The notes: generated from the sequence alone by a model not told the origin. Positions 1 to 7,461 are shown, counted from the first letter of the stretch. The stretch is 64,000 nt of DNA from Acidobacteriota bacterium (GCA_013289715.1 JABCZJ010000014.1:79553-143552), one strand, 5' to 3'. Translations and numbers: made by a program.

Positions 1-15
1 GAGACCCGCCCCTAC
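1..15. repeat. Partial copy of the GGGGCGGGTCT palindromic repeat
   Basis: The window opens inside this repeat. Bases 2-13 are the arm AGACCCGCCCCT, and the arm plus its flank match the reverse complement of the full copy at 20353-20377. The other arm lies off the left edge. Confidence 0.7.
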
Positions 16-30
16 CAAACCAGCGTGAGA

Positions 31-444
31 TTATCCTTCTTCGTGGTGGCGAACAACCGCGGCCCGCGCGGTTTGCACTACGCCCGGCTTCGGGAAATGC
101 TGCTTTACCGAGCCGACCAGCGACGCAAATCCGTCGGCGTCGTGCACGGCCATGTCCGCCAGAATCTTGCGGTCCAGATCAATCCCGCCAGCCTTCAGGG
201 CGTGAATCAGCTGGCTGTAGGTGGTGCCGTTATTGCGCGCGGCGGCGCCGATGCGCTGAATCCACAGCGCGCGGTAATCACGTTTGCGCACGCGGCGGTC
301 GCGATAGGTATAGCGCAGCGAGCGGTTCACCGCTTCTTTTGCGGAGCGGTAGAGCTTGCCCTTGGTAAGGAAAAATCCCTTGGCGTGCTTCAGCAGTTTT
401 TTGCGGCGGGCGCGGCGTTTGGTTCCACGTTTAACTCGAGGCAT
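31..444 (-). CDS. rplT: Large ribosomal subunit protein bL20
   Basis: This protein binds 23S rRNA during early assembly of the 50S subunit. The N-terminus MPRVKRGTKRRARRKK is the basic arm typical of bL20, and the core motif LWIQRIGAAARNNG follows in the middle. At 137 residues it is roughly 18 longer than the usual 117-120; the extra residues form a C-terminal tail ending HHEEG. The ATG at 444 has an AGGAG ribosome site 9 nt upstream. It is the last gene of infC-rpmI-rplT, 232 nt after rpmI, a gap in which I see no other gene. In many bacteria bL20 represses this operon in trans; I could not confirm a matching leader structure. Confidence 0.97.
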   Translation of the reverse strand: MPRVKRGTKRRARRKKLLKHAKGFFLTKGKLYRSAKEAVNRSLRYTYRDRRVRKRDYRALWIQRIGAAARNNGTTYSQLIHALKAGGIDLDRKILADMAVHDADGFASLVGSVKQHFPKPGVVQTARAAVVRHHEEG

Positions 445-676
445 GGTTCTGTTCTCCTGTGGCGCGTTTCGAAGGCGCTGGCAAAAAAATTCAATTCAAG
501 TGAGGAGACAAACGCGGCCCAGCCGCTCGCAGAAATGCACGAGTAGCAGGACGGGTTTGTCTCGCGGGACTGCATATCGTTCCACCACTGGCCGTCATAT
601 CTGAGGGCGGGCGGAACATCCGGCCGGCAGGCACCCGTTACGCTCTGCTCCCGGCTCGGAAAAAGTCTAGGTTCGA

Positions 677-892
677 CTACAGGCCGTACGGCAACGCCAA
701 GCGGACGTTCTTCACGTCCGCGGGGCTGACCTGAACTTTATTCAGAAGCCGGCGCATGCGGCGCGGCTTCTTGGTGCCGAGCAGGTGGCGCTTGCCCGAA
801 CGCCAGCGCATCACTTTGCCGGTGGAAGTAATCTTGAAGCGCTTGGCGGCGCCGCGGTGCGTCTTGGCTTTCAACTTTTTGTTCTTCTTCAC
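677..892 (-). CDS. rpmI: Large ribosomal subunit protein bL35
   Basis: This is a small basic protein of the 50S subunit. The pattern KLKAKTHRGAAKRFKIT followed by GKVMRWRSGKRHLL is diagnostic for bL35. It has 71 residues against the usual 64-66, with the extra length at the C-terminus. The start codon is GTG at 892, with AGAGGAAA just upstream and 5 nt spacing. It lies 24 nt downstream of infC, so the two are almost certainly cotranscribed, with rplT third. Confidence 0.97.
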   Translation of the reverse strand: MKKNKKLKAKTHRGAAKRFKITSTGKVMRWRSGKRHLLGTKKPRRMRRLLNKVQVSPADVKNVRLALPYGL

Positions 893-916
893 GATTTCCT
901 CTTGTGCTGAATTTCT

Positions 917-1498
917 TTACGCCTGACCTTCCGCGTTTTTCTGCGCGGGTTGTGCGGCCGGCGTTGAGCCCGCGCCCTTTTTCGGCGCGAGCAATGCGAG
1001 CAGGATGTTCGCTTCCATGCGCGGACCGAACTCTACCTGCACGTGATCCATAATTTCCTTCAGCAAACGGTCCATCTTCTTGCGGCCGACGTCCTGGTGC
1101 GCCATTTCGCGGCCGCGATGGAAAATCATGGCCTTTACCTTGTAACCTTCACTGAGGAAGCGGATGATCTGATTCTTGCGAACCTGAAAATCGTGCTCGG
1201 CCGTGGAAGGCCGGAACTTAACTTCCTTGATGTGCGAACTCTTCTGATGTTTCTTGGCTTCGTGCGCTTTCTTGCTCGCCTCGTACTGAAATTTGCCGTA
1301 GTCCACCAGTTTGCAAACCGGCGGCACGGCATTGGGCGAGATTTCCACCACGTCCAAGCCGGCATCGCGCGCGGCCTTCATGGCGTCGAACAGCGTCATC
1401 ACGCCGAGCTGATTTCCAGCTTCGTCCACCACGCGCACTTCACGAGCGCGAATTCTTTCGTTGACCCGCAGGCCAGGCGTCCCACCACGTTCTGCGAT
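917..1498 (-). CDS. infC: Translation initiation factor IF-3, probable AUC start
   Basis: IF-3 binds the 30S subunit and checks start codon and initiator tRNA pairing. The N-domain begins at LRVNERIRAREVRVVDEAG, the linker is rich in K/E, and the C-domain includes FRPSTAEHDFQVRKNQ and HRGREMAHQDVG. I place the start at ATC 1498-1496, because GGAGGT (1510-1505) sits exactly 6 nt upstream and the product is then 193 residues with the normal IF-3 N-terminus. The frame stays open up to an ATG at 1621, which would add 41 residues unlike IF-3. Rare AUU or AUC starts are known for infC, where they allow IF-3 to limit its own synthesis. A short tail after APKKG is Ala/Gln rich. Confidence 0.95.
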   Translation of the reverse strand: MAERGGTPGLRVNERIRAREVRVVDEAGNQLGVMTLFDAMKAARDAGLDVVEISPNAVPPVCKLVDYGKFQYEASKKAHEAKKHQKSSHIKEVKFRPSTAEHDFQVRKNQIIRFLSEGYKVKAMIFHRGREMAHQDVGRKKMDRLLKEIMDHVQVEFGPRMEANILLALLAPKKGAGSTPAAQPAQKNAEGQA

Positions 1499-1504
1499 AA
1501 ACCC

Positions 1505-1510
1505 ACCTCC
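1505..1510 (-). promoter_or_regulatory. Shine-Dalgarno GGAGGT that fixes the infC start
   Basis: GGAGGT is followed by six bases (GGGTTT) and then ATC. No ATG, GTG or TTG lies at a usable distance in the infC frame, so this site points to the rare AUC start. Confidence 0.8.
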
Positions 1511-1706
1511 CGGGCCCTGGAAAGTGTAAATCCGGCCCGCTAGCCGTGCCTCCCATGGTCGAAAAGTCCGCGAGGAGGGACGGGCCAAAAAGTATAGCAC
1601 GGGTTTGGCGCTCCCCCGCAACTACGGATTTACGGTGCTGGGGTGGGTTAGAAAGGGGGAGGCTATCCATGAAGTTGAGTAATGCGGACGCAGGTACGCT
1701 GACCGC

Positions 1707-2186
1707 TCACTCTTCTTCCGGAGCGTACCGCCGCAAGAGCGTAATCGAGAACACCAGCATAAGGATGACCAGCCCCAACAAGCCAAGCTCGATCATGCTG
1801 CCGCGAAAGATACTCGCACCCTCTGTAGACCAGATTCCGGGTTTCGTGAGGCTGGCCGCTTCCAAAGTGATCACGAGCATGCGCCGAATCGAGGCAATCA
1901 GACCCACCACGAGAAAAGGCTCGGTGACCAGAACATGAGAGTGAATGGAAATGCGCACCGTGTGCATAATCTCCACCATCATTAGCACGACGAGCAACTG
2001 ATCTAACACGAGCAGTGTATCGGTGGCGATCGTCCAGTGGCCGACAGACCCCCAGAGCATTTTTCCAGCATTGGCAATCGTCGCCATCGCCGTTATGAAA
2101 AGCAAAATGGCAAGAACGGAATAAACAAACACTTCGGCCTTTGCCAGATAGTCGCCAAAATGATGGCGAAGTTTTTCTTCAGGCAT
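1707..2186 (-). CDS. PsiE-like membrane protein
   Basis: A 159-residue integral membrane protein that resembles the phosphate-starvation-inducible PsiE family. Four hydrophobic segments can be seen near residues 18-42, 57-75, 90-108 and 132-150. Family-like features are the charged cytoplasmic loop VRISIHSHVLVTEPFLVVGL and the helix LIASIRRMLVITLEAA. The molecular role of PsiE proteins is unknown. It is a lone gene downstream of the ArsR/SRPBCC/DoxX operon with about 125 nt between them, and it lies between thrS and infC, which are usually adjacent. The family call rests on pattern recognition only. Confidence 0.75.
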   Translation of the reverse strand: MPEEKLRHHFGDYLAKAEVFVYSVLAILLFITAMATIANAGKMLWGSVGHWTIATDTLLVLDQLLVVLMMVEIMHTVRISIHSHVLVTEPFLVVGLIASIRRMLVITLEAASLTKPGIWSTEGASIFRGSMIELGLLGLVILMLVFSITLLRRYAPEEE

Positions 2187-2312
2187 ATCGGTGTACCCGC
2201 TGAATCGCGCTGCTGCGCGGTTCTTGACGGCGGAGTATAGCGATAAGTTGGCGCATCGAAAAGCGAGAATGAGGAATCGCGGCGATCGCAGTTCTGGCGC
2301 TCGCCTGGGGTG

Positions 2313-2696
2313 CTACGGCGACTTCTGCACAAAAAGGCCGGAGAAGGCCTGGCGGTGATGATATGCCACGATTCCCCACAGAATCGCAACGACGACCGCA
2401 ATACCCACACCCATGTGGAACAGCAGCAGATGATACAAGAGGATGTTGACGATGATCGGGCCTAGAATCGTGAGTCCCAGGGGGACATAGCGGTTCACCA
2501 GCAGAAGCGCGCCTCCCGCAACTTGACACGCAGAGATCACCAGCACGTAGTGCGACTGAAGCAATACCGTGACGAACTGGCCCGCGAGGCCGGTCGGCAG
2601 CGGGCCCGTTGGAATGAACATCAAGAACCCGTTCAGTCCGAACACCAAGAAGACCAGGCCCAGAAGGATGCGCGAGATCAACACTACGATTTTCAT
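2313..2696 (-). CDS. DoxX-like small membrane protein
   Basis: A 127-residue protein with four predicted membrane segments, at about residues 4-28, 44-66, 72-92 and 96-114. The opening RILLGLVFLVFGLNGFL is the typical DoxX/DoxD-like first helix. DoxX relatives are linked to thiol and redox processes, but this branch has no assigned reaction. Its start codon overlaps the stop of the SRPBCC gene by 4 nt (ATGA), so it is translationally coupled as the third gene of the ArsR operon. ArsR/SRPBCC/DoxX trios are common in soil bacteria. Confidence 0.85.
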   Translation of the reverse strand: MKIVVLISRILLGLVFLVFGLNGFLMFIPTGPLPTGLAGQFVTVLLQSHYVLVISACQVAGGALLLVNRYVPLGLTILGPIIVNILLYHLLLFHMGVGIAVVVAILWGIVAYHHRQAFSGLFVQKSP

Positions 2697-3172
2697 GATT
2701 TCAGCAACTCCGCGAGGCGATCATAACTCACCGCAGCGCCACGTTCCATGCCGGTTTGAAGGGCGCCGTCTCGCGCAGCGCGCGAAGCATAGAGCACCGT
2801 TTGCGTGAGCGTGGTTTTACCGGCGTGTTCAGTGAAGGCGATCGTGTTAAGCGCTTCGCCGCCGGTCCAGTCTTCATCCCATATTTCGGTAAATACCAGC
2901 CGGTCGGGTGGCGCGATCTGGCGAAAAACGCCGCTCATTCCCATCTCTTTTCCGTCGCCGTGGCGCCACACGAAGCGCGTGGCACCACCCACACGCAGAT
3001 CCATTTCGCAGACCGCCAGGCGCCAGTCATCCGGCCCGTACAGCCAGCGCTTCACCAGCTCGGGCTTGGTCCAAGCCTCGAAGACCAGGTGCCGCGGAGC
3101 GTCGAAGACCCGCGTCAGCGCAATTTCTCGCTCGCTGGGGGTGGTTACTTTCAACGTTCCGCTGTTTTGCAT
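2693..3172 (-). CDS. SRPBCC (AHSA1-type) domain protein
   Basis: A single SRPBCC/START-like fold protein of the AHSA1 branch. The pattern LTRVFDAPRHLVFEAWTKPE near residue 20 and the closing helix GMERGAAVSYDRLAELL are typical. Members bind hydrophobic ligands or partner proteins; the ligand here is unknown. I chose ATG 3172, which lies 7 nt after the ArsR stop and gives 159 residues; a GTG at 3199 would overlap arsR by 20 nt and is the alternative. It is the middle gene of the ArsR/SRPBCC/DoxX operon and overlaps the DoxX gene by 4 nt. Confidence 0.9.
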   Translation of the reverse strand: MQNSGTLKVTTPSEREIALTRVFDAPRHLVFEAWTKPELVKRWLYGPDDWRLAVCEMDLRVGGATRFVWRHGDGKEMGMSGVFRQIAPPDRLVFTEIWDEDWTGGEALNTIAFTEHAGKTTLTQTVLYASRAARDGALQTGMERGAAVSYDRLAELLKS

Positions 3173-3179
3173 TGCTGCT

Positions 3180-3518
3180 CTACCGGCTTGTGCGTCCACG
3201 TTTTTTCTCCTTTGCTTTTAGCCCTTCCAGCACGCTATCGAGTCGTTGGAAATTGCCTTCCCAGATGCGCCGGTACGTTGCGATCCACACTTCGAGCTCT
3301 TTCAACGGCGCCGGGCGCAACGCGTAAATCCGGCGCTGCGCGTCCACGCGGACGTCCACCAGTCCCGCGTCGCTGAGCACGCGCAGATGCTTGGAGACTT
3401 GCGGCTGGCGCAGACCCAGGCGATGGACCATATCGCCAACGGGCCGCGGCCCCTCGCGCAGCAGTTCGACGATGTGAAAGCGGTTGGGCTCGGCCAGAGC
3501 TTGCAGAGTTTCTATCAT
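3180..3518 (-). CDS. ArsR-family winged-helix repressor
   Basis: A 112-residue transcription factor that probably represses its own operon. Residues 6-80 form the winged helix: LAEPNRFHIVELLREGPRPV, then the recognition helix in LRQPQVSKHLRVLSDAGLV, then the wing VDAQRRIYALR. No ArsR metal-binding Cys motif (CxC in helix 3) is visible, so this belongs to the non-metal branch that travels with SRPBCC proteins. An 8-bp perfect inverted repeat lies inside the promoter just upstream, as expected for autorepression. It is the first gene of the three-gene operon. Confidence 0.93.
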   Translation of the reverse strand: MIETLQALAEPNRFHIVELLREGPRPVGDMVHRLGLRQPQVSKHLRVLSDAGLVDVRVDAQRRIYALRPAPLKELEVWIATYRRIWEGNFQRLDSVLEGLKAKEKKRGRTSR

Positions 3519-3527
3519 GCCGAGTCC

Positions 3528-3567
3528 GAATATGCCTCAACACGCATATTCTTGTCAAGACATATTC
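3528..3567 (-). promoter_or_regulatory. Promoter and operator of the arsR operon
   Basis: Read on the minus strand, TTGACA (3558-3553) is followed by 18 nt and CATATT (3534-3529), which places transcription start near 3522, only a few bases before the ATG at 3518. A perfect inverted repeat GAATATGC / GCATATTC (3528-3535 and 3544-3551, 8-nt spacer) lies between the boxes and covers the -10. A third half site CATATTC lies at 3561-3567. Operator function is inferred. Confidence 0.65.
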
Positions 3568-3690
3568 TTTAAGGAGGATATAAAAGCCTTGGAGTGTGCT
3601 TTGAGCACAATTGACCGACCGTACTATTGGGCTGTGCGCTGCCATCCCTAAGACTGAACCGTGAGGGGATTTCTTCGGAGGCCTGCACTG

Positions 3691-4407
3691 ATGCGCGCAA
3701 ATTCCTTTCTGCTTGCGGCCGCGGCATTGACCCTGGCATTTTCCAGCTCGGCGACGGCGCAGGATGTCCCACTGCACGCAGCGCAACCCGTTGGGCCATC
3801 GCTCTCGAATTCTTCGGCGCAGCCTGCCGCGCCTTCGCACGCGACGCAAAGCGCTTCGCCCAACAACATGGTGGTCATGGATCCGGCGCCCATGTCGCTC
3901 GGTGAAGCGGCGCGTCTTTTTCGTGAGAAAAAGTACAGCCAGGCGAAATCCGTGAAGATATTCAACGACGAAAATATGCCCCGCGCGCCCCTCAGCTCGG
4001 GCGAAAAAGCGCCGGGTATCGCGCGACAAAACTCCTCAAGCGGAGGCAAGGTGACGCTGCTGGATTTCTGGGCCACGTGGTGCGGCCCGTGCCGCCACGC
4101 TTTGCCCGGTTTGAAGCAGCTGCAGGCGGCTTACGGCGCCGACAAGGTGGAAGTCATCAGCATCAGCGAGGATGAAGACGAGGGCACCTGGCAGAGTTTC
4201 GTCGCGCAGAATCAAATGAACTGGACGCAACGCCTGGATTCAGATCATCAGATGATGCGGCAATACGGAGCCAGCGCGTTGCCGACTTACGTATTGATCG
4301 GCAAGGACGGCAACGTGGTGCAACAGTACGTGGGCGATGATCCGGGCCAGCCAATCCTGGAGCGCATGGGCCCCGATTTGCAGAAAACCCTCGCAGGGAA
4401 TTCGTAG
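3691..4407 (+). CDS. TlpA-like periplasmic thioredoxin-fold protein
   Basis: Probably an exported thiol-disulfide oxidoreductase. The start at 3691 gives a signal peptide (MRANSFLLAAAALTLAFSSS, cleavage near ATAQ) and has GGAGG 9 nt upstream; an upstream in-frame GTG at 3661 would spoil the signal. After an Ala/Ser/Pro-rich linker the thioredoxin domain begins near residue 115 with LLDFWATWCGPCRHALPGL; the active CGPC is residues 131-134. The cis-Pro loop is SALPTYVLIGKDG. It is a single plus-strand gene lying between the thrS and infC blocks. Substrate is unknown; cytochrome c maturation is a usual role for TlpA/ResA relatives. Confidence 0.9.
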   Translation: MRANSFLLAAAALTLAFSSSATAQDVPLHAAQPVGPSLSNSSAQPAAPSHATQSASPNNMVVMDPAPMSLGEAARLFREKKYSQAKSVKIFNDENMPRAPLSSGEKAPGIARQNSSSGGKVTLLDFWATWCGPCRHALPGLKQLQAAYGADKVEVISISEDEDEGTWQSFVAQNQMNWTQRLDSDHQMMRQYGASALPTYVLIGKDGNVVQQYVGDDPGQPILERMGPDLQKTLAGNS

Positions 4408-4427
4408 CTTCAGCGAAATACAAACAC

Positions 4428-6368
4428 CTAAATTGTCTTTGAATCTACCTCTGCGCGGAGGTCCGCACGGAATTGCTCGAGCGGCCGCGGACCCAGGTCG
4501 CCTTTTGCGCGGTGGCGCACCGACACAGTGCCGGCTTCGGCTTCCTTGCCGCCGATGACCAGCATGTAGGGAACTTTCTGCAGCTGCGCGTCGCGAATTT
4601 TCGACTGTAGCTTTTCGTTGCGATCGTCCAGTTCCGCGCGCACCCCGGCATCGAGCAGTTTCTCGAGGACCTGTTTCGCGTAATCATTTTGCCGCTCGGT
4701 GATGGGCAGCACGACAGCCTGCACAGGCGCGAGCCACACCGGGAACGCGCCGGCGTACAGCTCGATGAGATAGGAAACCATTCGCTCCATCGTGCTGATG
4801 ACGCCGCGGTGAATCATCACCGGGCGATGCGCTTGACCGTCCGCGCCGACGTATCCCAGCTGGAATTGGTTCGGGAGATGGAAATCGATCTGAATCGTGG
4901 AATAAGTTTCCTGGTGGCCCATGACGTCCGCCAGTTGAATATCGAGTTTCGGCCCATAGAACGCAGCCTCGCCCGGAGCTTCGGTGTAGGGAAGTTTCAG
5001 TGAATCCATGGCTTCGTGCAACATACGTTCGGCAAGATCCCACATCTCGTCGTTGTCCACGTACTTTTCGCTGTGCAATTTGTCGCGAAGCGAGAGCCGG
5101 TACGTGTATTGGGTGATGCCGAGATCGCGATAGGCCTGCTCGACCAGCCGCATCACTCCAGCAAATTCTTCCTTGATTTGTTCCGGAGTGCAAAAGATGT
5201 GCGCGTCGTTCAGGGTCATGCAACGGACGCGACTTAGTCCGCTGAGCACGCCGGAACGCTCGTAGCGGTACATGGTACCGAGTTCGGCGATCCGCACCGG
5301 CAGGTCGCGATAGCTATGCTTTTTGGATTCGTAGACGAGAATGTGATGCGGGCAATTCATCGGCCGCAGCACCAGCTGTTCGGTTTCCAGGTCCATCGTG
5401 GGAAACATGTCTTCGTGGTAGTGAGACCAATGTCCCGAACGGACGTAGAGGTCAACCTTCGCCAGATCTGGAGTGTAAACATGCTGGTAGCCGGCGCGGC
5501 GTTCCTTTTCCAGGATGTACTCCTCGAGCAGCCGGCGAATCGTGGCGCCTTTGGGCAACCAGAGCGGCAAACCGGCTCCGACCTGATCGCTCACAGTGAA
5601 AAGCCCCAGTTCTTTTCCGACTCGGCGATGGTCGCGGCGCTTGGCTTCTTCGAGATTGTGCAGATATTCGTCCAGCTCTTTTTGGTCGATAAAACACGCG
5701 CCGTAAATTCGCTGCATCTGCGGATTGCTTTCCTTGCCCTTCCAGTACGCGCCAGCGACGTTCATCAACTTGAAGGCCTTGATGCGCCCGGTGGATGGAA
5801 TGTGCGGGCCACGGCAGAAATCAAAGAACTTGCCTGTGCTGTAGAAGGAAACCATCGGCTCGGTGGCTTTTTCCTCCACCAGCTCGCATTTGAATTCCTG
5901 ATTGCTTTTGCGATAGAGCTCGATGGCCTCGGGCTTGGGAATCAGCTTGCGCTCGTTGGGAAAATCCTTGGCGGCCAGCTCGTGCATTTTGGCTTCGATT
6001 TTTTCCAGGTCGTCTTGCGTGAACGGTTCCTTGCGCACGAATTCGTAGAAGAATCCGGTTTCAATCGGCGGGCCGATGCCGAGCTTCACATCGGGATAAA
6101 GTTCGAGCACGGCGGCGGCGAGCAGATGCGCGGCGGAATGCCGAAACACTTGCAGCGAGTCCGGATCTTTCGCAGTGAGGATGGAAATCCTGGAGTCGTG
6201 CTCGAGCGGGCGCGAAAGATCCACCAGCTCGCCATCCGCGCGCGCAACGAGCGCTTCCTTTGCCAGCCTCGGCGAAATCTGCCGCGCAATTTCCGCAGCG
6301 GTGGTGCCGCGCTGCACCTCGCGAGTGGCGCCGTCCGGCAAAGTAATCTGAATGGTGTCAGTGCTCAT
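4428..6368 (-). CDS. thrS: Threonine-tRNA ligase
   Basis: Charges tRNA-Thr with threonine. The start MSTDTIQITLPDG at 6368 gives 646 residues, the normal size; the frame extends upstream but without family sequence. Domains in order: TGS (1-65), editing domain with HSAAHLLAAAV and later CRGPHIPSTG (70-230), class II catalytic core with PMNCPHHI (zinc Cys), motif 2 around MYRYERSGVLSGLSRVR and motif 3 in IHRGVISTMERMVSYLIE, then the anticodon-binding domain from VWLAPVQAVVLP. In many bacteria thrS precedes infC-rpmI-rplT; here about 3 kb of accessory genes separate them. A stem just upstream of the ATG may control translation. Confidence 0.98.
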   Translation of the reverse strand: MSTDTIQITLPDGATREVQRGTTAAEIARQISPRLAKEALVARADGELVDLSRPLEHDSRISILTAKDPDSLQVFRHSAAHLLAAAVLELYPDVKLGIGPPIETGFFYEFVRKEPFTQDDLEKIEAKMHELAAKDFPNERKLIPKPEAIELYRKSNQEFKCELVEEKATEPMVSFYSTGKFFDFCRGPHIPSTGRIKAFKLMNVAGAYWKGKESNPQMQRIYGACFIDQKELDEYLHNLEEAKRRDHRRVGKELGLFTVSDQVGAGLPLWLPKGATIRRLLEEYILEKERRAGYQHVYTPDLAKVDLYVRSGHWSHYHEDMFPTMDLETEQLVLRPMNCPHHILVYESKKHSYRDLPVRIAELGTMYRYERSGVLSGLSRVRCMTLNDAHIFCTPEQIKEEFAGVMRLVEQAYRDLGITQYTYRLSLRDKLHSEKYVDNDEMWDLAERMLHEAMDSLKLPYTEAPGEAAFYGPKLDIQLADVMGHQETYSTIQIDFHLPNQFQLGYVGADGQAHRPVMIHRGVISTMERMVSYLIELYAGAFPVWLAPVQAVVLPITERQNDYAKQVLEKLLDAGVRAELDDRNEKLQSKIRDAQLQKVPYMLVIGGKEAEAGTVSVRHRAKGDLGPRPLEQFRADLRAEVDSKTI

Positions 6369-6414
6369 AGCTGGCCTTTTTTCCCCTGTGGAAACAGCTA
6401 GCTTACTGGCCAGC
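6369..6414 (-). promoter_or_regulatory. Stem at the thrS ribosome-binding site
   Basis: GCTGGCC (minus strand 6414-6408) is complementary to GGCCAGC (6376-6370), which ends one base before the thrS ATG. The loop holds a small CTGT-TTCC-ACAG hairpin and the run GGGGAAAAAA. The helix would partly bury the AAGG ribosome site. This resembles translational operators of thrS genes, but regulation is inferred only. Confidence 0.4.
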
Positions 6415-6502
6415 GCAAGCGCGGTCAAGGCTGCGCGCACCCGGGCCGCAGCCCCGCCGCATGCAGGTTGCACCGTTAAAAGGATCGGCTACAGTCGCCT
6501 TC

Positions 6503-6973
6503 ATGCGGCGGATGCTGATTGAGCGCTTCAAGGATGGCGACGAGAAGCCCGTCGGCGAGCGGTTCCGGCGCGACGGCCGGATATTGCCTGACGGTGTGAT
6601 TGATCACGCAAGCTGGGTGGACCCCGCCGGTCTTCGTTGCTTCCAACTGATGGAAGCGCCCAATCCAGAATCGTTGGCTGCTTGGAGGAGCCGTTGGGAT
6701 GATCTTGTTGCGTTTGAAACGGTCCCGGTGCTGACGTCTGCCGATTTCTGGTCCAAGGCCACGCTGGAATCGGCACACACCGCAGCAATCGAACCTTCGT
6801 TGTCGAAAAGCGCCGATTCTTTTGCATCAAGGAATAATCACGTTTGGCAGGCCGCGAAACGCTGCGTCACCGGTCACCAGTTGAGCCTGATGGGCTTGCG
6901 CGGTCGCGTAAATGATTGCGTCCGCCATCGCCAGTCTCGTCTCGTTGCTGATATGAGCGGCAGCGAGCGCTAG
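6503..6973 (+). CDS. DUF3303-like protein with an abnormal C-terminal extension
   Basis: Residues 1-83 look like DUF3303: MLIERFKDGDEKPVGERF, then DGRILPDGVIDHASWVD, RCFQLMEAP and a closing stretch with RWDDLV and SADFW. Its function is unknown. The usual family length is about 85-100 residues, but this frame continues to 156 residues. Its last 147 nt (6827-6973) run antisense through the 3' end of the vapC gene. The tail has no family character, which suggests the original stop was lost when the vapBC module arrived. An in-frame ATG at 6461 would add 14 residues. The start at 6503 matches the family best. Confidence 0.7.
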   Translation: MRRMLIERFKDGDEKPVGERFRRDGRILPDGVIDHASWVDPAGLRCFQLMEAPNPESLAAWRSRWDDLVAFETVPVLTSADFWSKATLESAHTAAIEPSLSKSADSFASRNNHVWQAAKRCVTGHQLSLMGLRGRVNDCVRHRQSRLVADMSGSER

Positions 6974-7216
6974 TTCTTCATCCAGCGGTACGACGACGCG
7001 CCGCAGCGCCTCAGAGATGAAGCGGTCGGCTACAACCTTGCCGCGCTGCCGCATCAATACTTTTACGACTTCGTAGAGAACAATCGTCGGAACGAGGGTG
7101 GAGCTTCCGCTTTCGATGAACGGAGCGAATTTCGCAGCGTTCTGATCCTGGGTTAAATACTCCAGCCAAGCCGAGGTATCGATCAGCCAGAGCTCAGAAA
7201 CGGTCGTTTCGGTCAC
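6827..7216 (-). CDS. vapC: VapC-type PIN-domain toxin
   Basis: A 129-residue PIN ribonuclease, probably the toxin of a type II toxin-antitoxin pair. The acidic PIN residues are visible: D in LWLIDTSAWLEYL near residue 13, E in VLYEVVKVLM near 48, D in LAMADAIIYATA near 98, and D in TGDAAF near 116. VapC toxins cut tRNA or rRNA; the target here is unknown. It overlaps the antitoxin gene by 23 nt, so translation is coupled. Its 3' end overlaps the convergent DUF3303 frame. Confidence 0.92.
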   Translation of the reverse strand: MTETTVSELWLIDTSAWLEYLTQDQNAAKFAPFIESGSSTLVPTIVLYEVVKVLMRQRGKVVADRFISEALRRVVVPLDEELALAAAHISNETRLAMADAIIYATAQAHQAQLVTGDAAFRGLPNVIIP

Positions 7217-7430
7217 GGTAATCTTTTTTCCAGTCTATCCCCTTCGCGATTCCTCGAAGCTCCGTGATCGGACGAATGGTATCCACATGGAGCTTACCCT
7301 CATATAGGTACATGAAGAGCTCTTGCCCCGCCTCGAGCTTCATCTCTTGCCGAATGGGCTTGGGAATCACGATTTGAAATTTTGGAGAAACTTTGACCCG
7401 TGTCTTGAGAATCTTTTGCAGTGTAGACAT
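7194..7430 (-). CDS. vapB: AbrB/SpoVT-fold antitoxin (VapB)
   Basis: A 78-residue antitoxin. Residues 10-55 form a swapped-hairpin AbrB domain, with RVKVSPKFQIVIPKPIRQEM and LEAGQELFMYLYEGKL matching the family pattern. The acidic and basic C-terminal tail should wrap the PIN toxin encoded immediately downstream. AbrB-type antitoxins bind DNA upstream of their own operon, and an inverted repeat lies 9 nt before the ATG. Confidence 0.92.
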   Translation of the reverse strand: MSTLQKILKTRVKVSPKFQIVIPKPIRQEMKLEAGQELFMYLYEGKLHVDTIRPITELRGIAKGIDWKKDYRDRNDRF

Positions 7431-7438
7431 ACAGAAAT

Positions 7439-7461
7439 CATATCGATATAGATATCGTATG
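7439..7461. promoter_or_regulatory. Probable VapB operator
   Basis: The inverted repeat CGATAT-AG-ATATCG (7444-7457) lies inside a longer imperfect palindrome CATAT...TATG, in a very AT-rich patch directly upstream of vapB. Such sites are expected for autoregulation by AbrB-fold antitoxins. Binding is inferred. Confidence 0.55.

Noticed and set aside
5316..6401. Long open frame on the plus strand across thrS
   Set aside because: It is antisense to the conserved thrS gene, has no family sequence and reflects the GC-rich codon pattern.
6369..6500. T-box leader upstream of thrS
   Set aside because: No T-box sequence (TGGNACCGCG type) and no specifier loop; only a short RBS stem is visible.
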